A stretch of DNA of 64,000 nucleotides from contig LNAC01000036.1 of NCBI GenBank assembly GCA_002007465.1, positions 2,232,277 through 2,296,276 on the forward strand, given 5' to 3'. Both the position numbers and the translations under genes were made by a program. The DNA comes from Ailurus styani (taxonomy: Eukaryota; Chordata; Mammalia; Carnivora; Ailuridae). Of this stretch, positions 11,432 to 21,740 are shown piece by piece. Numbering within the stretch: position 1 is the first letter of the stretch; each line of letters starts with the position of its first letter. The notes under the pieces are model-generated. The model ran no database searches, was not told the DNA's origin, and saw only the letters and a list, made by a program, of their open reading frames with translations.

Positions 11432-11850
11432 TAAAGTCTTTTCTGCAAAATACATCTAATGTAGTCGACCCTGTTTTACCTTCAGCAGAGGCTCCTTTTG
11501 TTCAGATTTCATGGGGCATTAGCCATTTCCCTTTACTTACAAAGAATAAAGAATAAAATATCTTTGAGTTTTAATCACCACTTTGTGGTTAAATCCCAAC
11601 CTAATGGATTATGAATACTTTGCCTCTCAAACCTCATTCCATCTGATTCATTTTAAGATGATCTCAAAAACTGATATTTAATTAGGGGGAAAAAGATATT
11701 GTAATGTACTTTTTTTTTTAAATGGGGATTTTTTTTAAGAGTTGATGACTTCTTCAAGAATCAAATTTTTAGCCAAAGTATTGTTGGCCATAACACAGGA
11801 TTTGTGTTATTAGTCAAGATAAGGGATATTTGCTATTATAGTAAACAATC
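11432..11850. other. unassigned AT-rich sequence
   Basis: Contains T-rich runs near 11710-11740 and no recognisable element. Confidence 0.45.
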
Positions 11851-12120
11851 CCCAAATCTCCATGGTTCAAGTTAATTTATTGCCCACATGACAGAGAGTA
11901 GCTATTCTGGTGACTCTTTCTATATACCATGCATCACATGGCCTCCACAGTTGCTATGGAATGGAAAGAAATCACATGGAGAATCGTACAGATGAGTTCA
12001 TGGCCAAGTCTGTAAGAGGAATGCAGTCCTTTCCCCCCACCATTTTATTGGTCAGAACCCATAGACCCCAATATAATTGCAATGGAGGCTTAGAAATATA
12101 GCCATCCTGTAGGCTCAAGA
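11850..12120 (+). mobile_element. ancient interspersed repeat, family not assigned
   Basis: 'ccatggttcaagttaatttattgcccacatgacag' (shortened), then 'ccattttattggtcagaacccatag', has the layout of a common old mammalian repeat ('ggcttaaacaacaatttatt ... cattggccagaactagtcacatg'). The same layout recurs near 21480-21740 and 52990-53275. I cannot name the family with confidence. Confidence 0.4.
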
Positions 12121-12446
12121 GAATAACTAAGATTGATGTGCATCCACTTAATTGCCACAAGTAGATTACTAGAGCATTTTTTTTTCTGTTATGGTAAACA
12201 TAAGTACAGTTCAAAGCTACACAAATATCTAACATTTCTGGGTGATTATGTGCACTAAAGGAAATGAATGCTTTTCAATGACTTACTTTTCATCATCTCT
12301 CTTACAAATTATCACCTTCTATTTCTTTCAACATGGCCAGATTGAACAATGAAAAAAAGAGGCTAAAAGAAAACAAATGTTTACGGAGAATCAAAATGAG
12401 GATACAGAATCTCAGAAAGATTAATGAAATATTCAAGGCTGTTAAG
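12121..12446. other. unassigned sequence
   Basis: Nothing recognised. It ends at the target sequence used by the insertion stack that follows. Confidence 0.45.
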
Positions 12447-12460
12447 AAATAGAACTTAAT

Positions 12461-12657
12461 GGGATGCCTGGGTGGCTCAGTTAAGCATCTGACTTTTGGT
12501 TTCAGATCAGTTCATGATCTCAGGGTCATGCTCTCAGGATTGTGAGATCAAGCCCTGCGTTGATCTCACACTCAGTGGGGAATCTGCTTGAGGTTCTCTC
12601 TCCCTCTGCCCCCCAACTTCCAAGCACTCTATCTCTCCCTCTAAAGTAAAAAAATAA
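12461..12657 (+). mobile_element. CAN-SINE, older type, first of a nested pair
   Basis: Starts 'gggatgcctgggtggctcag' and ends in a short 'aaagtaaaaaaataa' tail. The next SINE begins directly in that tail. The left target copy is aaatagaactt at 12447-12457. Confidence 0.92.
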
Positions 12658-12875
12658 GGGGCACCTGGGTGGCTCAGTCTTTAACTGTCTGCCTTCAACT
12701 CAGGTCATGATCCCAGAATCCTGGGATCGAGCCCCACATCAGGCTCCTTGCTCAGCAGGAAGCCTGCTTCTCCCTCTCCCACTCCCCTTGCTTGTGTTCC
12801 CTCTCTCGCTGTGTCTCTGTCTGTCAAATAAATAAAAATCTTAAAAATAAAATAAAATAAATAAATATTTTTTAA
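12658..12875 (+). mobile_element. CAN-SINE inserted in the tail of another CAN-SINE
   Basis: Complete element from 'ggggcacctgggtggctcag' to a long A/T tail. It is followed by a second copy of the target, aaatagaactt (12876-12886). The pair therefore shares one outer target-site duplication. Confidence 0.93.
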
Positions 12876-12886
12876 AAATAGAACTT

Positions 12887-13078
12887 CCTGGGTGGCCAGG
12901 CCTCTGCTGCCACTCTCTTAACTCTGAATATTTCTTTTCAAAGGTGCTAAAAACTGAAATCTCCTAGTTTGAAACTTTCTCTACTCTCTGAATGACTCAG
13001 ATACACTAATTTTCCATACTTTGTACTTTGGTTAGGATAATAAATTATTCCACTTTGAAAAAATAAAAAATAAAATAA
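12887..13078 (+). pseudogene. short 5'-truncated retrocopy of an unidentified transcript
   Basis: About 170 bases of non-SINE, non-L1 sequence end in 'aataaattattccactttga' and then an A-rich tail (13057-13078). A polyadenylation signal lies roughly 15 bases before the tail. It is flanked by aaatagaactt at 12876-12886 and again at 13079-13089, as expected for L1-mediated copying of a polyadenylated RNA. No reading frame of note is present, so it is probably a 3' UTR. I do not recognise the parent gene. A 3' fragment of an unfamiliar retroelement is the alternative. Confidence 0.6.
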
Positions 13079-13805
13079 AAATAGAACTTACTTTCTAGAT
13101 ATGTCTCCTTTGGCAAGGGAAGCAACAGCAAAATTAAACATGAGGACTAGACCAAAATAAAAAACTTTTGCACAGTGAAAGGAAACTATCGACAAAAGGA
13201 AACCTACTGAATGGAAGAAGATATTTGCAAATTATATATCCAATAAGGGATTAATATCCAAAATATGTAAGAACTTCTATAACTCAGCACAGAAAAACCC
13301 CAAACAACCCAATCAAAAATAGAGACATGAAAAGACATTTCTCCAAAGAAGACATACAGATAGCCAACAGACACATGAAAAGATGCTCAACATCACTAAG
13401 CAATAGGGAAATGCACATTAGACTACAATGAGATGTCACCTCACATGTGTCAAGATGGCTAAAATAAAAAAAAAAAAAACACAAGAAAAAACGAGTGTGG
13501 TAAGGATGCATGGAAAAAGTAACCCTTGCGTATTGTTGGTGGGAATGCAAGCTGGTACAGTCATTGTGGAAAACAGTATGAAGCTTCCTCAAAAAATTAA
13601 ATATAGAACTACCATATGATCCAGTAATTCCATTCCTGGGCATTTACCCAAAGAAAATGAAAACACTAATTCAGAAAAGTATATGCAGGCCTATGTTTTT
13701 TGTAGCATTATTTACAATAGCCAAGATGTGGAAATAGCCCAAATGTCCATCAAGAGATGAATGGATAAAGATGTGGTACATATATTCATATATACATATG
13801 CATGT

Positions 13806-13808
<3 letters not shown>

Positions 13809-13838
<30 letters not shown>
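13809..13838. repeat. (CA)n microsatellite inside L1
   Basis: About 15 CA units at the point where L1 elements often have 'tatatacacaatggaatac'. The CAT repeat peptide of the local frame comes from this run. Confidence 0.9.
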
Positions 13839-13840
<2 letters not shown>

Positions 13841-14221
13841 GGAATATTACTCGACCATAAAAAGGAATGAATTCTTGCCATTTGCAACAACACAGATGGA
13901 TCTAGAAGATATACCGCTAACTGAAAAAGGTCAGAAAAGACTAATACCACATGATTTCTCTCATATGTGGGATTTAAGAGACAAAACAAAGAAAGAAAGA
14001 AAAAAGGGGGGGAACCCAGACTCTTGACTATAGGTAACCAACTGGTGGTTATGAGAGGGGAGAGGAGTTGGGTGCCAGTGGCAGGGCGGGGGTAGGTGAT
14101 GGTGACCAAGAACATACTTATTGTGATGAGCACATAACATGTATAGGACAGCTGAATCACTGTATTGTACAAGTGAAACTAATATAACACTGTATTTTAA
14201 TTCTATTTGAACAAAAGAAAA

Positions 14222-14253
14222 AGAAGGAGGAGGAGGAGGAGGAGAAGGAGAAG
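14222..14253. repeat. (GGA)n tract, degenerate L1 tail
   Basis: Pure purine run of GGA and AGA units between the L1 3' end and its right target copy. It probably derives from the original A-rich tail. Confidence 0.85.
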
Positions 14254-14275
14254 AAATAGAGCTTACACTCTACTA

Positions 14276-14322
14276 ATGCCTGTAGGAATGCTTGTAGGAA
14301 TCTACCAATGCCTGTAGGAATC
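14276..14322 (+). repeat. small direct repeats of 'tgcctgtaggaat'
   Basis: 'aatgcctgtaggaatgctt' and 'aatgcctgtaggaatccaa' lie 31 bases apart, with a partial copy (gcttgtaggaatc) between. This is probably local slippage. Confidence 0.7.
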
Positions 14323-14434
14323 CAATAGCTTTACATGGAATCACAAGTATTAGAATGACTTTTCATGTTTAATTATCACTCATATTTTAAGGTTCACTTT
14401 GAGTATTTAGAGCTTTCTTACAGCCATCGAAAGT

Positions 14435-14866
14435 GCTATCCTCTGTGTCCAGAATGTTCTTTGCTTAGCTGCATCTCATTCATCAAGTTTCAACTTAGAC
14501 AAAGCTTCCCTAGAGAGAATTCCTCTTTCAACCCTATTTAAGTACCTCTCTCACTTTATTTTTGTCTCTCCCAGCATCTGTTTTGCGTATTTACTATCAA
14601 TATGCAATTTAAAACAGAGACAGTACCAAAAATCATGTTTTCTCTAGCGGGATGAAATTTGGGGAGGTGCCAATATCATTCACACACCCANGTATTTACT
14701 ATCAATATGCAATTTAAAACAGAGACAGTACCAAAAAGGGGAAAATCATGTTTTCTCTAGCGGGATGAAATTTGGGGAGGTGCCAATATCATTCACACAC
14801 CCATCTATACCCAGGGCTTCCCACGGTGCCTAGCACTCTGTAGATGCTTGATAAATAAATGGATTA
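14435..14866 (+). mobile_element. LINE-2 3' region, disrupted by a duplication
   Basis: 'catctcattcatcaagtttcaacttagacaaagcttccct' (shortened) and the later 'cctagcactctgtagatgcttgataaataaatgg' follow the conserved L2 3' region ('...cttcaagtctcagctcaaa...' to 'cctggcacatagtaggtgctcaataaat'). The middle is occupied by the duplicated block at 14587-14803. Confidence 0.6.
14587..14803. repeat. direct duplication split by a single N (assembly join)
   Basis: Copy 1 (14587-14690, 104 bp) and copy 2 (14692-14803, 112 bp) are the same sequence, except that copy 2 carries 8 extra bases (ggggaaaa-type) after 'gtaccaaaaa'. They are separated only by the unknown base 14691. This is best read as two haplotype or contig ends not merged by the assembler. 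Confidence 0.9.
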
Positions 14867-14885
14867 ACAAATATATTGCCAGGTT

Positions 14886-15040
14886 GAATACAGTACCTGA
14901 AACACAGTATTTTTCAATAAATGTACTATAACATACCAATTAGGAAATCGAGGCTTAGAAAAGTTAAGTAATTTGTCTGAAATACATGCCTAGTAAATGA
15001 TGAATTTCTGTCTCTGAACCCCAGGATCTTCTGCTACACA
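14886..15040 (-). mobile_element. MIR, antisense
   Basis: 'gaaatcgaggcttagaaaagttaagtaatttgtctgaaatac' (shortened), then 'ctgaaccccaggatcttctg', is a clear reverse-complement MIR core. The preceding 'gtacctgaaacacagtatttttcaataaatgta' may be the 3' end of a separate MIR. Confidence 0.7.
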
Positions 15041-15279
15041 ACATGGACTGGAATATTCATGCTGGTTTTCATGATCTATTTACAAGAGTGTGTTAAATGA
15101 GGAGTCTCAGATCACTAACATGCTTGTTTACCACCAGTAAATATGCCCAAGACAGAGATGGTTCTGTGTCCTACTTCAACCCAAGCATCAATGCTAAAAC
15201 TCCAAATACAATTTGATCTCTAAATTTCCTTTTAATTCCATTTGGTCATTGCTGGAAACACAATTTATCTGGCACATTG

Positions 15280-15470
15280 CTTGCTGCCAAACATCAGACT
15301 AGGTACTTTAGGGATCTTTGTCAATCCTTACAGTAGTCTTTGTGATAATTTTAAGGGTGAAGAAACTAAGGTTCAGAGAATCCATCACACTTGAAAGTGT
15401 ACAAGTGTGGTGGAGCTTAGATTCAAACCCAGGTCTGCATCCAGAAGCCATGATTTTAGGTACAGAAATA
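15280..15470 (-). mobile_element. MIR, antisense
   Basis: 'gaagaaactaaggttcagagaatcc', then 'gagcttagattcaaacccaggtctg', matches the reverse complement of MIR over most of its length. The 73-codon open frame here is a by-product. Confidence 0.75.
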
Positions 15471-16570
15471 CACATGGTCTTTGGACTCGTTCAACCATCT
15501 CTGATATTCACAGTATCAGAGAACTGTGAATGGTTTTGAGGGTGTTTGGTGATTTCAGTCTGACATAGCACAGACTATTACCTGCGCCACCACCGCCTCC
15601 CAGCTCCCAAATTTTGACATGCCTGAGAACAAATATTCTTTGGAGGCAGTGATTTATTTTCCATTTCCCCTTTTGGTATTTCTTCTCAGAAAACTTCTCT
15701 TTGTGTTAACACTATCAGATAAGTAGGTGTGCGTCTGTCTCAATCGGTTGGTGTGGTGTTCATGAGCATATTTAAGTCTTAAGGTGCAACAAATGACGTC
15801 TCTTTTGGTTCCAAATATTATCAATAAAACTCTTAAAGAAACAGAGGAAAAACAGAACCATTTTACATTTTCCTCTCACATTTAGAGATACACGTCAGAC
15901 AGGTGGTCCCAGTAACAAATGCATCATTCTTGTGACCAAGAACCTGAAAGTCACGAGGAACTATTAAGTCACAAGACTGCAGCTCACGTCCCAAGGAAAA
16001 GACCACAGCGAGGGTTCCTGGAGTTGCCCAAGTGTTCTTTTGACTCAACTGCTTCTTCTTCTTAGCAGCAGCTTTTCTCACAGAGGGATTATATACAAAC
16101 ACCACAGAGGTGAGATTTAGGATAAAGTGAATTTAATTAATTGAGGGGACCATGGTTATAAAATCGCTTTTGCATGTTTTCATTACATCTTAACAACAGA
16201 TTAAAATGGACTCATTACGATGACTACAACTACAGGATCTTAAGAACAGACATTTTAAATCCTTCCTTTTTAAAGAACATTTGTATTACATTTTTAGGGG
16301 GAGACATCTAATATGTCTCTGCTCAGCCATTTGACCGGATTTTCCATATGTTACTACAATTAATCTATTAAATTTATTTATTAAACTATTATTTCATTAG
16401 CACCTGGTTCATAGATTTCCTTTCTACATGCTATGCTTGAGGTGGGCTCTAAGAATAAAATGAAGTTTCTGCCTTGAGGATTTCACTATTTAATGACACA
16501 AGAACAGACACATGAATGGATCATTATTTTTTTAAAAATAGAAACCACTTTAAGCTAAATTAAGACAGCA
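15471..16570. other. unassigned sequence, 1.1 kb
   Basis: No gene or repeat recognised. The minus-strand frame at 15863-16105 (80 codons, with a lysine run) has no splice or codon evidence that would make it an exon. Confidence 0.45.
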
Positions 16571-16690
16571 TAGTGTAGCACTGGGTGTTAATCTTGGGTC
16601 TGGCATTTACCTCTATGTGACCTCGGGCAAGTCATTAAAACTTGCCGTACCTCTGAAGTACCCTCCACAGAATAGGCAAAGGATATTTTC
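16571..16690 (+). mobile_element. MIR fragment
   Basis: 'cttgggtctggcatttacctctatgtgacctcgggcaagtcatt' (shortened) matches the MIR head and core (ctctgccacttactagctgtgtgaccttgggcaagt). Confidence 0.75.
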
Positions 16691-17422
16691 CATTGAGATG
16701 AGGCTTGGTCCTCCAAAGACTGCTTTGTATAAAAGGCTGTTAGGAAACAGAACATGAGCAGAGGTTTTCGATGAGCTCTGTGCTTGGCTTGGCCTGTCAC
16801 ACTTCGGCCATCTGTCCTGAAGAGAACATGTCTCAGGTAGCTGCAGATTCGAGATGCATGAACAGAAAGACAGGATAGATGTGAACCCCACAAGCAGCCC
16901 AGAGCCAAGCTCAGCAGAGCATCAGGAGATATGCAGAGTCCTGAACAATAAACTATATGCTAAACCACTGAGATCCTGAGGTCAGTCATGACACATCAAA
17001 GGTAATGAATACATTATCAGTATAAGAAAAAAAGGTATTTTCAAATGAATAGAAGAGACTGGTTCTCTTTTGGTGTCTATTAGCTTTCTGAGGCTTACAG
17101 GTTTAGAAAGAGACGTTTTTATATAGCCTTTACTTAATAACAATGTGAGATCTTACTTATGCTGTCTGGGATGCCTAAAATAGGAAATTCACCGTGTGCA
17201 AAGTATATCGTTAGCTCGCATACCCAAAACTGCCGCAGCAAATTTAGGAGAGAAGATTTTGAAGAAGCTCTTGAAAATCTACACCTGGATCATTAATATC
17301 TTATAAATAAACTTGACTCCAATGTAGGGACTATTGTCCAACACTTTGGAGATGAAGATCTTTACATGAAGGTGGGTGTTGGATTGATTATTTGCCTCTA
17401 TGGACCTCTTCCTTGCTCATTC
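16691..17422. other. unassigned sequence
   Basis: Two overlapping minus-strand frames at 16588-16908 run partly through the MIR and are not credible genes. Nothing else was recognised. Confidence 0.45.
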
Positions 17423-17437
17423 AAAATATTTTCATGA

Positions 17438-17632
17438 GGGCGCCTGGGTGGCTCAGTGGGTTAAAGCCTCTGCTTTCGGCTCAGGCCATGATCTCAGGGT
17501 CCTGGGATCGAGGCCCGCTTCGGGCTCTCTGCTCAGCGGGGAGCCTGCTTCCCCCTCTCTCTCTCTGCCTGACTCTCTGCCTCCTTGTGATCTCTCTCCC
17601 TCTGTGAAATAAATAAATAAAATCTTTTAAAA
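17438..17632 (+). mobile_element. young CAN-SINE, 'cctccttgtgat' variant
   Basis: Near-consensus copy carrying 'gcctccttgtgatctctctc' and 'cctctgtgaaataaa' where most copies here have 'gcctacttgtaatctctctc' and 'ctgtgtcaaataaa'. The copy at 55523-55718 shares both variants. Target copies aaaatattttcatga (17423-17437) and aaaatgttttcatga (17633-17647) differ at one base. Confidence 0.97.
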
Positions 17633-17647
17633 AAAATGTTTTCATGA

Positions 17648-18400
17648 AATGGGGAACAACAGACAAAGCACCTGTACTGATCACTCTGGAGAAGGATATC
17701 TGCCTGGACATAATGATTTTTGTTTGTTAGTTTGTTTAAAATTTTTACACTATGAAACCTACTATGACTGAAATGTCCTTGGCATATACCAGTCAAAAAC
17801 CAGGGACATTGTGTCCTTTATCCCTGCTTCACTGTCTTCCACCTCAAGTTATCCATGCACATAATAAAACATTAGGAGAATTTTTAAAAAGGAGAGAGAG
17901 TGAGAGAGATTAAACATCCCAAAAGGTCAAAAATCAATGATCCTTTTACAGATGGGACTCTTGGGAAACCTGCATGCTTTGCTTTTAGCCAGGGTTTTAG
18001 ACTGCTTCTTGAATACTTGGTTTTTGATGATATAAATCAATAATTTCTTCAAGGGAGGTCCTCTAGGGACCAAGGGATGCTACCTTTGAAATATCAAATA
18101 ATCTCTGCCAGTGCAGGAAGGGCTTCTAAGCATATTCTTTGGTTATGCATTGCTCTTTAACAGGCAAGAATTAAATTTCAAGAATAATGACTTTCACTTG
18201 GAGACACACTACCTCTTCCAGGTTGGCAAGGGGGTGGGAAATGGGTGCTCTCTCATACCACCGGTGGAAGGAAGGAAGGGTAAATACTCTCTTAGAATAC
18301 AATGTGAAAATTCAAATCATGAACGGAGGAAAAAAATACTCCACACACTTTAACCTTGGATATTATCCTAAGCAAACTGTCTTTGGAGAGTGAAAAATGT
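17648..18400. other. unassigned sequence
   Basis: No element called. A short purine run (ggagagagagtgagagaga) lies near 17890. Confidence 0.45.
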
Positions 18401-18800
18401 TACCTCTTATGAGCGTTCATTACAACAGCACTTACTTGGAAATAACCAAAACTCCAGCCAAGGTAGCTGGGCTAACCCATCTGTATAAATTCAAAACTCA
18501 GAACACCATACTCCCAGTGATTTTTTCAGAAACTGTTTAGTGATACTGAATGGCATTTAAGATATAGTAAAGCAGCAAACTACAAAACACATTACCAAAA
18601 ATGCCCCTTTTTAAAAAAATATAATTAAACATGATAGGGGTTAGTAAAGTGGGAAAATATTAACAGAGGTTATCTCTGGGTGTCGGATTATGAATGATTT
18701 TCATTTCCTGCTTTGTGTTCTTATTTTGTTTCTCATCTAATATTCTAAAATGAATATGTATATATTTTAATTAAATAGTATAATAAATGCTACTTTAAAA
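18400..18800 (+). mobile_element. old LINE-1 3' end
   Basis: 'cagcacttacttggaaataaccaaaactccagcc', 'gcagcaaactacaaaacacat' and 'attaacagaggttatctctgggtgtcggattatga' (shortened) follow in order the 3' end of old mammalian L1 (M-class). It is heavily diverged with no intact frame. Confidence 0.65.
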
Positions 18801-18819
18801 AAATATCCCTGAAGAACAG

Positions 18820-19045
18820 TTTCTAAACTTCATCACTATGGACATCGGGGACTGGATAATTATTTGTTGTAAGGGACAACCTGTACACTTAGGATCTTTA
18901 GCAGCATCTATGTCCTCTACTCATTATAGGTCAGTAAAACACTGCCAGAAATACACAGTGTGACAACCAGAAACGTCACCAAATACCACCAAATAACCAC
19001 TGGGCGAGGGGAGCAAAAATCACCTCATTGAGAAATCACTAACTT
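18820..19045 (-). mobile_element. MER20-like hAT DNA transposon, antisense
   Basis: 'ggatctttagcagcatctatgtcctctactcattatagg' (shortened), 'tgtgacaaccagaaacgtcac' and 'ttgagaaatcactaac' are eroded versions of the MER20 reverse complement ('atgtttagcagcatccctggcctctacccactagat ... tgtgacaaccaaaaatgtct ... ttgagaaccactg'). MER20 is a non-autonomous hAT-Charlie element. Confidence 0.65.
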
Positions 19046-19425
19046 AAAATACCCATGGAGGAATTAAATTCAAAAGTCCTTAAAGGTTGAATCTAAAATA
19101 AAGAACTATTACTAATAATAATTTCTCCTGTTCTTGTAGCAGATAAAGGCAAGAGGTAGGGTAGGAAGGGAGGAGTTATGTCAGCTCATTTAATTCGGTC
19201 TCCTTGATGATAATGAGGAGGAGTTAGACCTTAACAGGTCGAAACCAGCCTTCATGGCTCCAGTTTTCTACCAGTTCACTACGGTTCTGCAGAGAGACCA
19301 TGTGATGTGGTGAGGCCTTTTGTACACCAAAGATACTCCCATAGGGCAGTGGGGCATGAGGATGCGGGGTTGAGGAGCCCAAATGACCGAACAACCAGGC
19401 TCTCCTTGTTTGTTTAGTTGCCTAT
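19046..19425. other. unassigned sequence
   Basis: Nothing recognised. Confidence 0.45.
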
Positions 19426-19429
19426 AAAA

Positions 19430-19515
19430 TATGGCTCCTGTGTCCCAGAGAATTAAGGTTACTTGTCCAAGATTACACAGCTTGATTTGAATTCTGAGTC
19501 TGATTCATCGAGACT
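19430..19515 (-). mobile_element. MIR core, antisense
   Basis: 'agaattaaggttacttgtccaagattacacagcttgatttgaattctgag' (shortened) matches the reverse complement of the MIR core including 'cttgcccaaggtcacacagct'. Confidence 0.7.
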
Positions 19516-20010
19516 ATTTAGCCATATTAGGTTATCTTCTCAACTTCCTTCTCCTCGTATGAAAAATATGTATATGGTGTGGTATGTTACCCATCACACA
19601 AGGGTGCTAGGAGTTGTCCGCAAGCAAGTGTACAAGACTAGTCCTGGAAAACTTTAAAGTGAAGAAGAAATATCAGAAAGTATTATGAATAACATTACTA
19701 TTTTCACTCTGTGGTCTAAGTATTTCCCGATACCACTAACATTGGGAAAATACACAGAACTTCAATGGATTGTCTATACAGAACTCAGAAGCCGGGTAAG
19801 AGAACAGTTTTTAGGAAGCACCAGTCTACATGTGTTGCTTAAAGAAATGTTAATGTCACATGTCCAAAATGAACAAACTTTTCCTTAGTGGTACCTTTTG
19901 CAAATAAATGAGAATGTGGGAAAATGTGTGACAGGGACCCAGAAATTGAAAGACACACAAATTATAGGAGCTAACAAAGGAGCACAGTGGTGGTGGGAGG
20001 CTGAGGCTCT
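19516..20010. other. unassigned sequence
   Basis: No gene or repeat supported. Confidence 0.45.
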
Positions 20011-20024
20011 AAAACCAGACACAA

Positions 20025-20222
20025 GGGCACCTGGGTGGCTCAGTGGGTTAAAGCCCCTGCTTTCGGCTCAGGTCATATTCTCAGGGTCCTGGGATCGAGG
20101 CCCGCATCGGGCTCCCTGCTCAGCGGGGAGCCTGCTTCCTCCTCTCTCTCTGCCTGCCTCTCTGCCGACTTGTGATCTGATCTCTCTCTCTGTGTCAAAT
20201 AAATAAATTAATTAAATAAAAT
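20025..20222 (+). mobile_element. young CAN-SINE
   Basis: Near-consensus copy with an aataaattaattaaataaaat tail. Target repeats aaaaccagacac lie at 20011-20022 and 20223-20234. The base 'gccgacttgtgatc' distinguishes it from neighbours. Confidence 0.97.
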
Positions 20223-20234
20223 AAAACCAGACAC

Positions 20235-20814
20235 CATTAGGAGACACTTCCATGATTATTCCATTTTTGTCCTGGAAAGCTATTAATATCATATGTTTGG
20301 CCAATCAAGTTGGTGTTACCATCCAATTAAATTATAGTTAGAATAACTCCTTGCATTCTAAGACTTCAAATCAGTGCTTTATGCCCTTAGCAGTACTTCT
20401 TTCTCCTTAAAACAAGACTATGAAGTACTGAGCACAATCTGGTGGCCAGCATTTCAGTGCATATTCATGATAGACACGTACCAGAGGAGCGTATGTTTGA
20501 TGTCTATACCCTTCTGCACGACATTTCCCTTTGCAATTGCCAGTGGCTGGGCAAGGACACTCAAACATGAGGATATAATACCCCAGACTCTACTACTTAT
20601 GTGAAGTGGTGTTACAAATTTCCCAACCTGGGGAGCTGCATTCACTTGGCTCCATGTCACAAATAATCTCACGGGCATTATATTCCTAGACCAAGAAGAA
20701 AACTGAAGCAAGTTTTCCAGGCCTTTGATAGATGAGGCAGAATGTTCCCAGAGTGAGGCTCAGGGGAGGCTCATAAAAGGTGTCACAATAGAAAAAGCTA
20801 GTTCTAGACTTGGC
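20235..20814. other. unassigned sequence
   Basis: No gene or repeat recognised. Opposing frames at 20374-20604 and 20454-20711 are shadows of each other. Confidence 0.45.
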
Positions 20815-21100
20815 TCTGAACTTCTTTTATTTCCTCCAGGGGATAATCCTTACTGTCCCTTCCAGGCTTTCATGTGTGGCATTCGCTCTGTCTAGAACCC
20901 TATCTAACCCCCACTTCTGCACACCTTACCTCTACCCACCTTCAACCCATAGAACACCAGCCAGTCAAAGCTTTCCAGGGCATTCCCTAACTCAACTCCC
21001 AGGTCCGAGTTGGATGTCCCATGTCTTTGTACTCTAGTCTCCTCTTTTTATAATATTTATAGCCCTCTAGCATAATTGCTGTTAACTCTGTTTTCAAAAA
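20815..21100 (+). mobile_element. LINE-2 3' region
   Basis: 'cctatctaacccccacttctgcacacc', 'agtcaaagctttccagggcattccct' and 'tcctctttttataatatttatagc' follow the L2 3' region ('...ttcctcagggaagccttccctgac...'). Confidence 0.6.
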
Positions 21101-21288
21101 CAAAGTAAAGAAAATGATCTTATTTTTCAATATCTTGCACAGTAGAGCAAAATGATAGATTTTGAATGTAGATATACGGATGATTCCAATACACTCCTAA
21201 TCTATTTTATGATCTGGCTTTCTATATTAACTAGATTTTGCTGTTTAGAGTAACACCTCTAAGACCTAGCTGTTTAAGACAATTCTTT

Positions 21289-21470
21289 TTTTTTTTAAAG
21301 ATTTTATTTATTTATTACAGAGAGAGAGATTACAAGTAGGCAGAGAGGCAGGCAGAGAGACAGGGAGAGGAGGAAGCAAGCTCCCTGCTGAGCAGAGAGC
21401 CCGAAGTGGGCCTCGATCCTGACCTGAGCTGAAAGCAGAGGCTTTAACCCACTGAGCCACCCAGGCGCCC
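21289..21470 (-). mobile_element. young CAN-SINE, antisense, with internal deletion
   Basis: Perfect 13-bp target repeats aagacaattcttt at 21276-21288 and 21471-21483. About 18 bases of the core (normally 'ccaggaccctgagatcat') are missing between 'cctcgatc' and 'ctgacctgagc'. Confidence 0.96.
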
Positions 21471-21479
21471 AAGACAATT

Positions 21480-21740
21480 CTTTACTTAGCTCAGATTCCT
21501 ATGGATGTGCTGGGTGATCATTCTGGTCTGGGCTGGTCCCACTAATCTCTGCTAGAATCCCTAACGGGTCAGCAATTATCTGCAGCTTAACCAGAGAATA
21601 TTCATTCACAAGGTAGTTGCAAGATTCCCAAGAGCAGCAAAGAAAGGAAGACCCCAAGGTACCAGTATTTATCAAGTCTCTGTTTGCATCAGAGAGATCC
21701 CATTGGCTACAGCAGGCCACGTGACGCAGACAAGTCCACT
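21480..21740 (+). mobile_element. ancient interspersed repeat, family not assigned
   Basis: 'ggtctgggctggtcccactaatctctgctag' (shortened), 'ggaagaccccaaggtacc' and 'cccattggctacagcaggccacgtgac' share layout with 11850-12120 and 52990-53275. The recurring landmark is a 'cattggccaaagcaagtcacatg'-like motif. Confidence 0.4.

Larger units (their letters stand above)
13091..14253 (+). mobile_element. LINE-1, 5'-truncated: end of ORF2 plus 3' UTR
   Basis: 'caaaataaaaaacttttgcacagtgaaagg', 'agacatttctccaaagaaga', 'aatggaatattactcgaccataaaaaggaat' (examples shortened) and 'gaaactaatataacactgta' are standard L1 ORF2 carboxy-end and 3' UTR landmarks in order. The frame is broken repeatedly, so it is dead. 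It carries a (CA)n at 13809-13838 and a tail that has become a GGA run (14225-14253). Target copies aaatagaacttac (13079-13091) and aaatagagcttac (14254-14266) differ at one base. Confidence 0.93.

Noticed and set aside
13284..14172. Minus-strand frames of 119 and 128 codons
   Set aside because: They run antisense through the L1 3' end and its CA repeat.
17392..17612. Recurring peptide around 'GWLSGLKPLLSAQ' in several plus-strand frames
   Set aside because: It is a translation of the CAN-SINE body, repeated wherever that SINE lies in the plus orientation (also 20025, 23760, 33151, 51604 and 55523).
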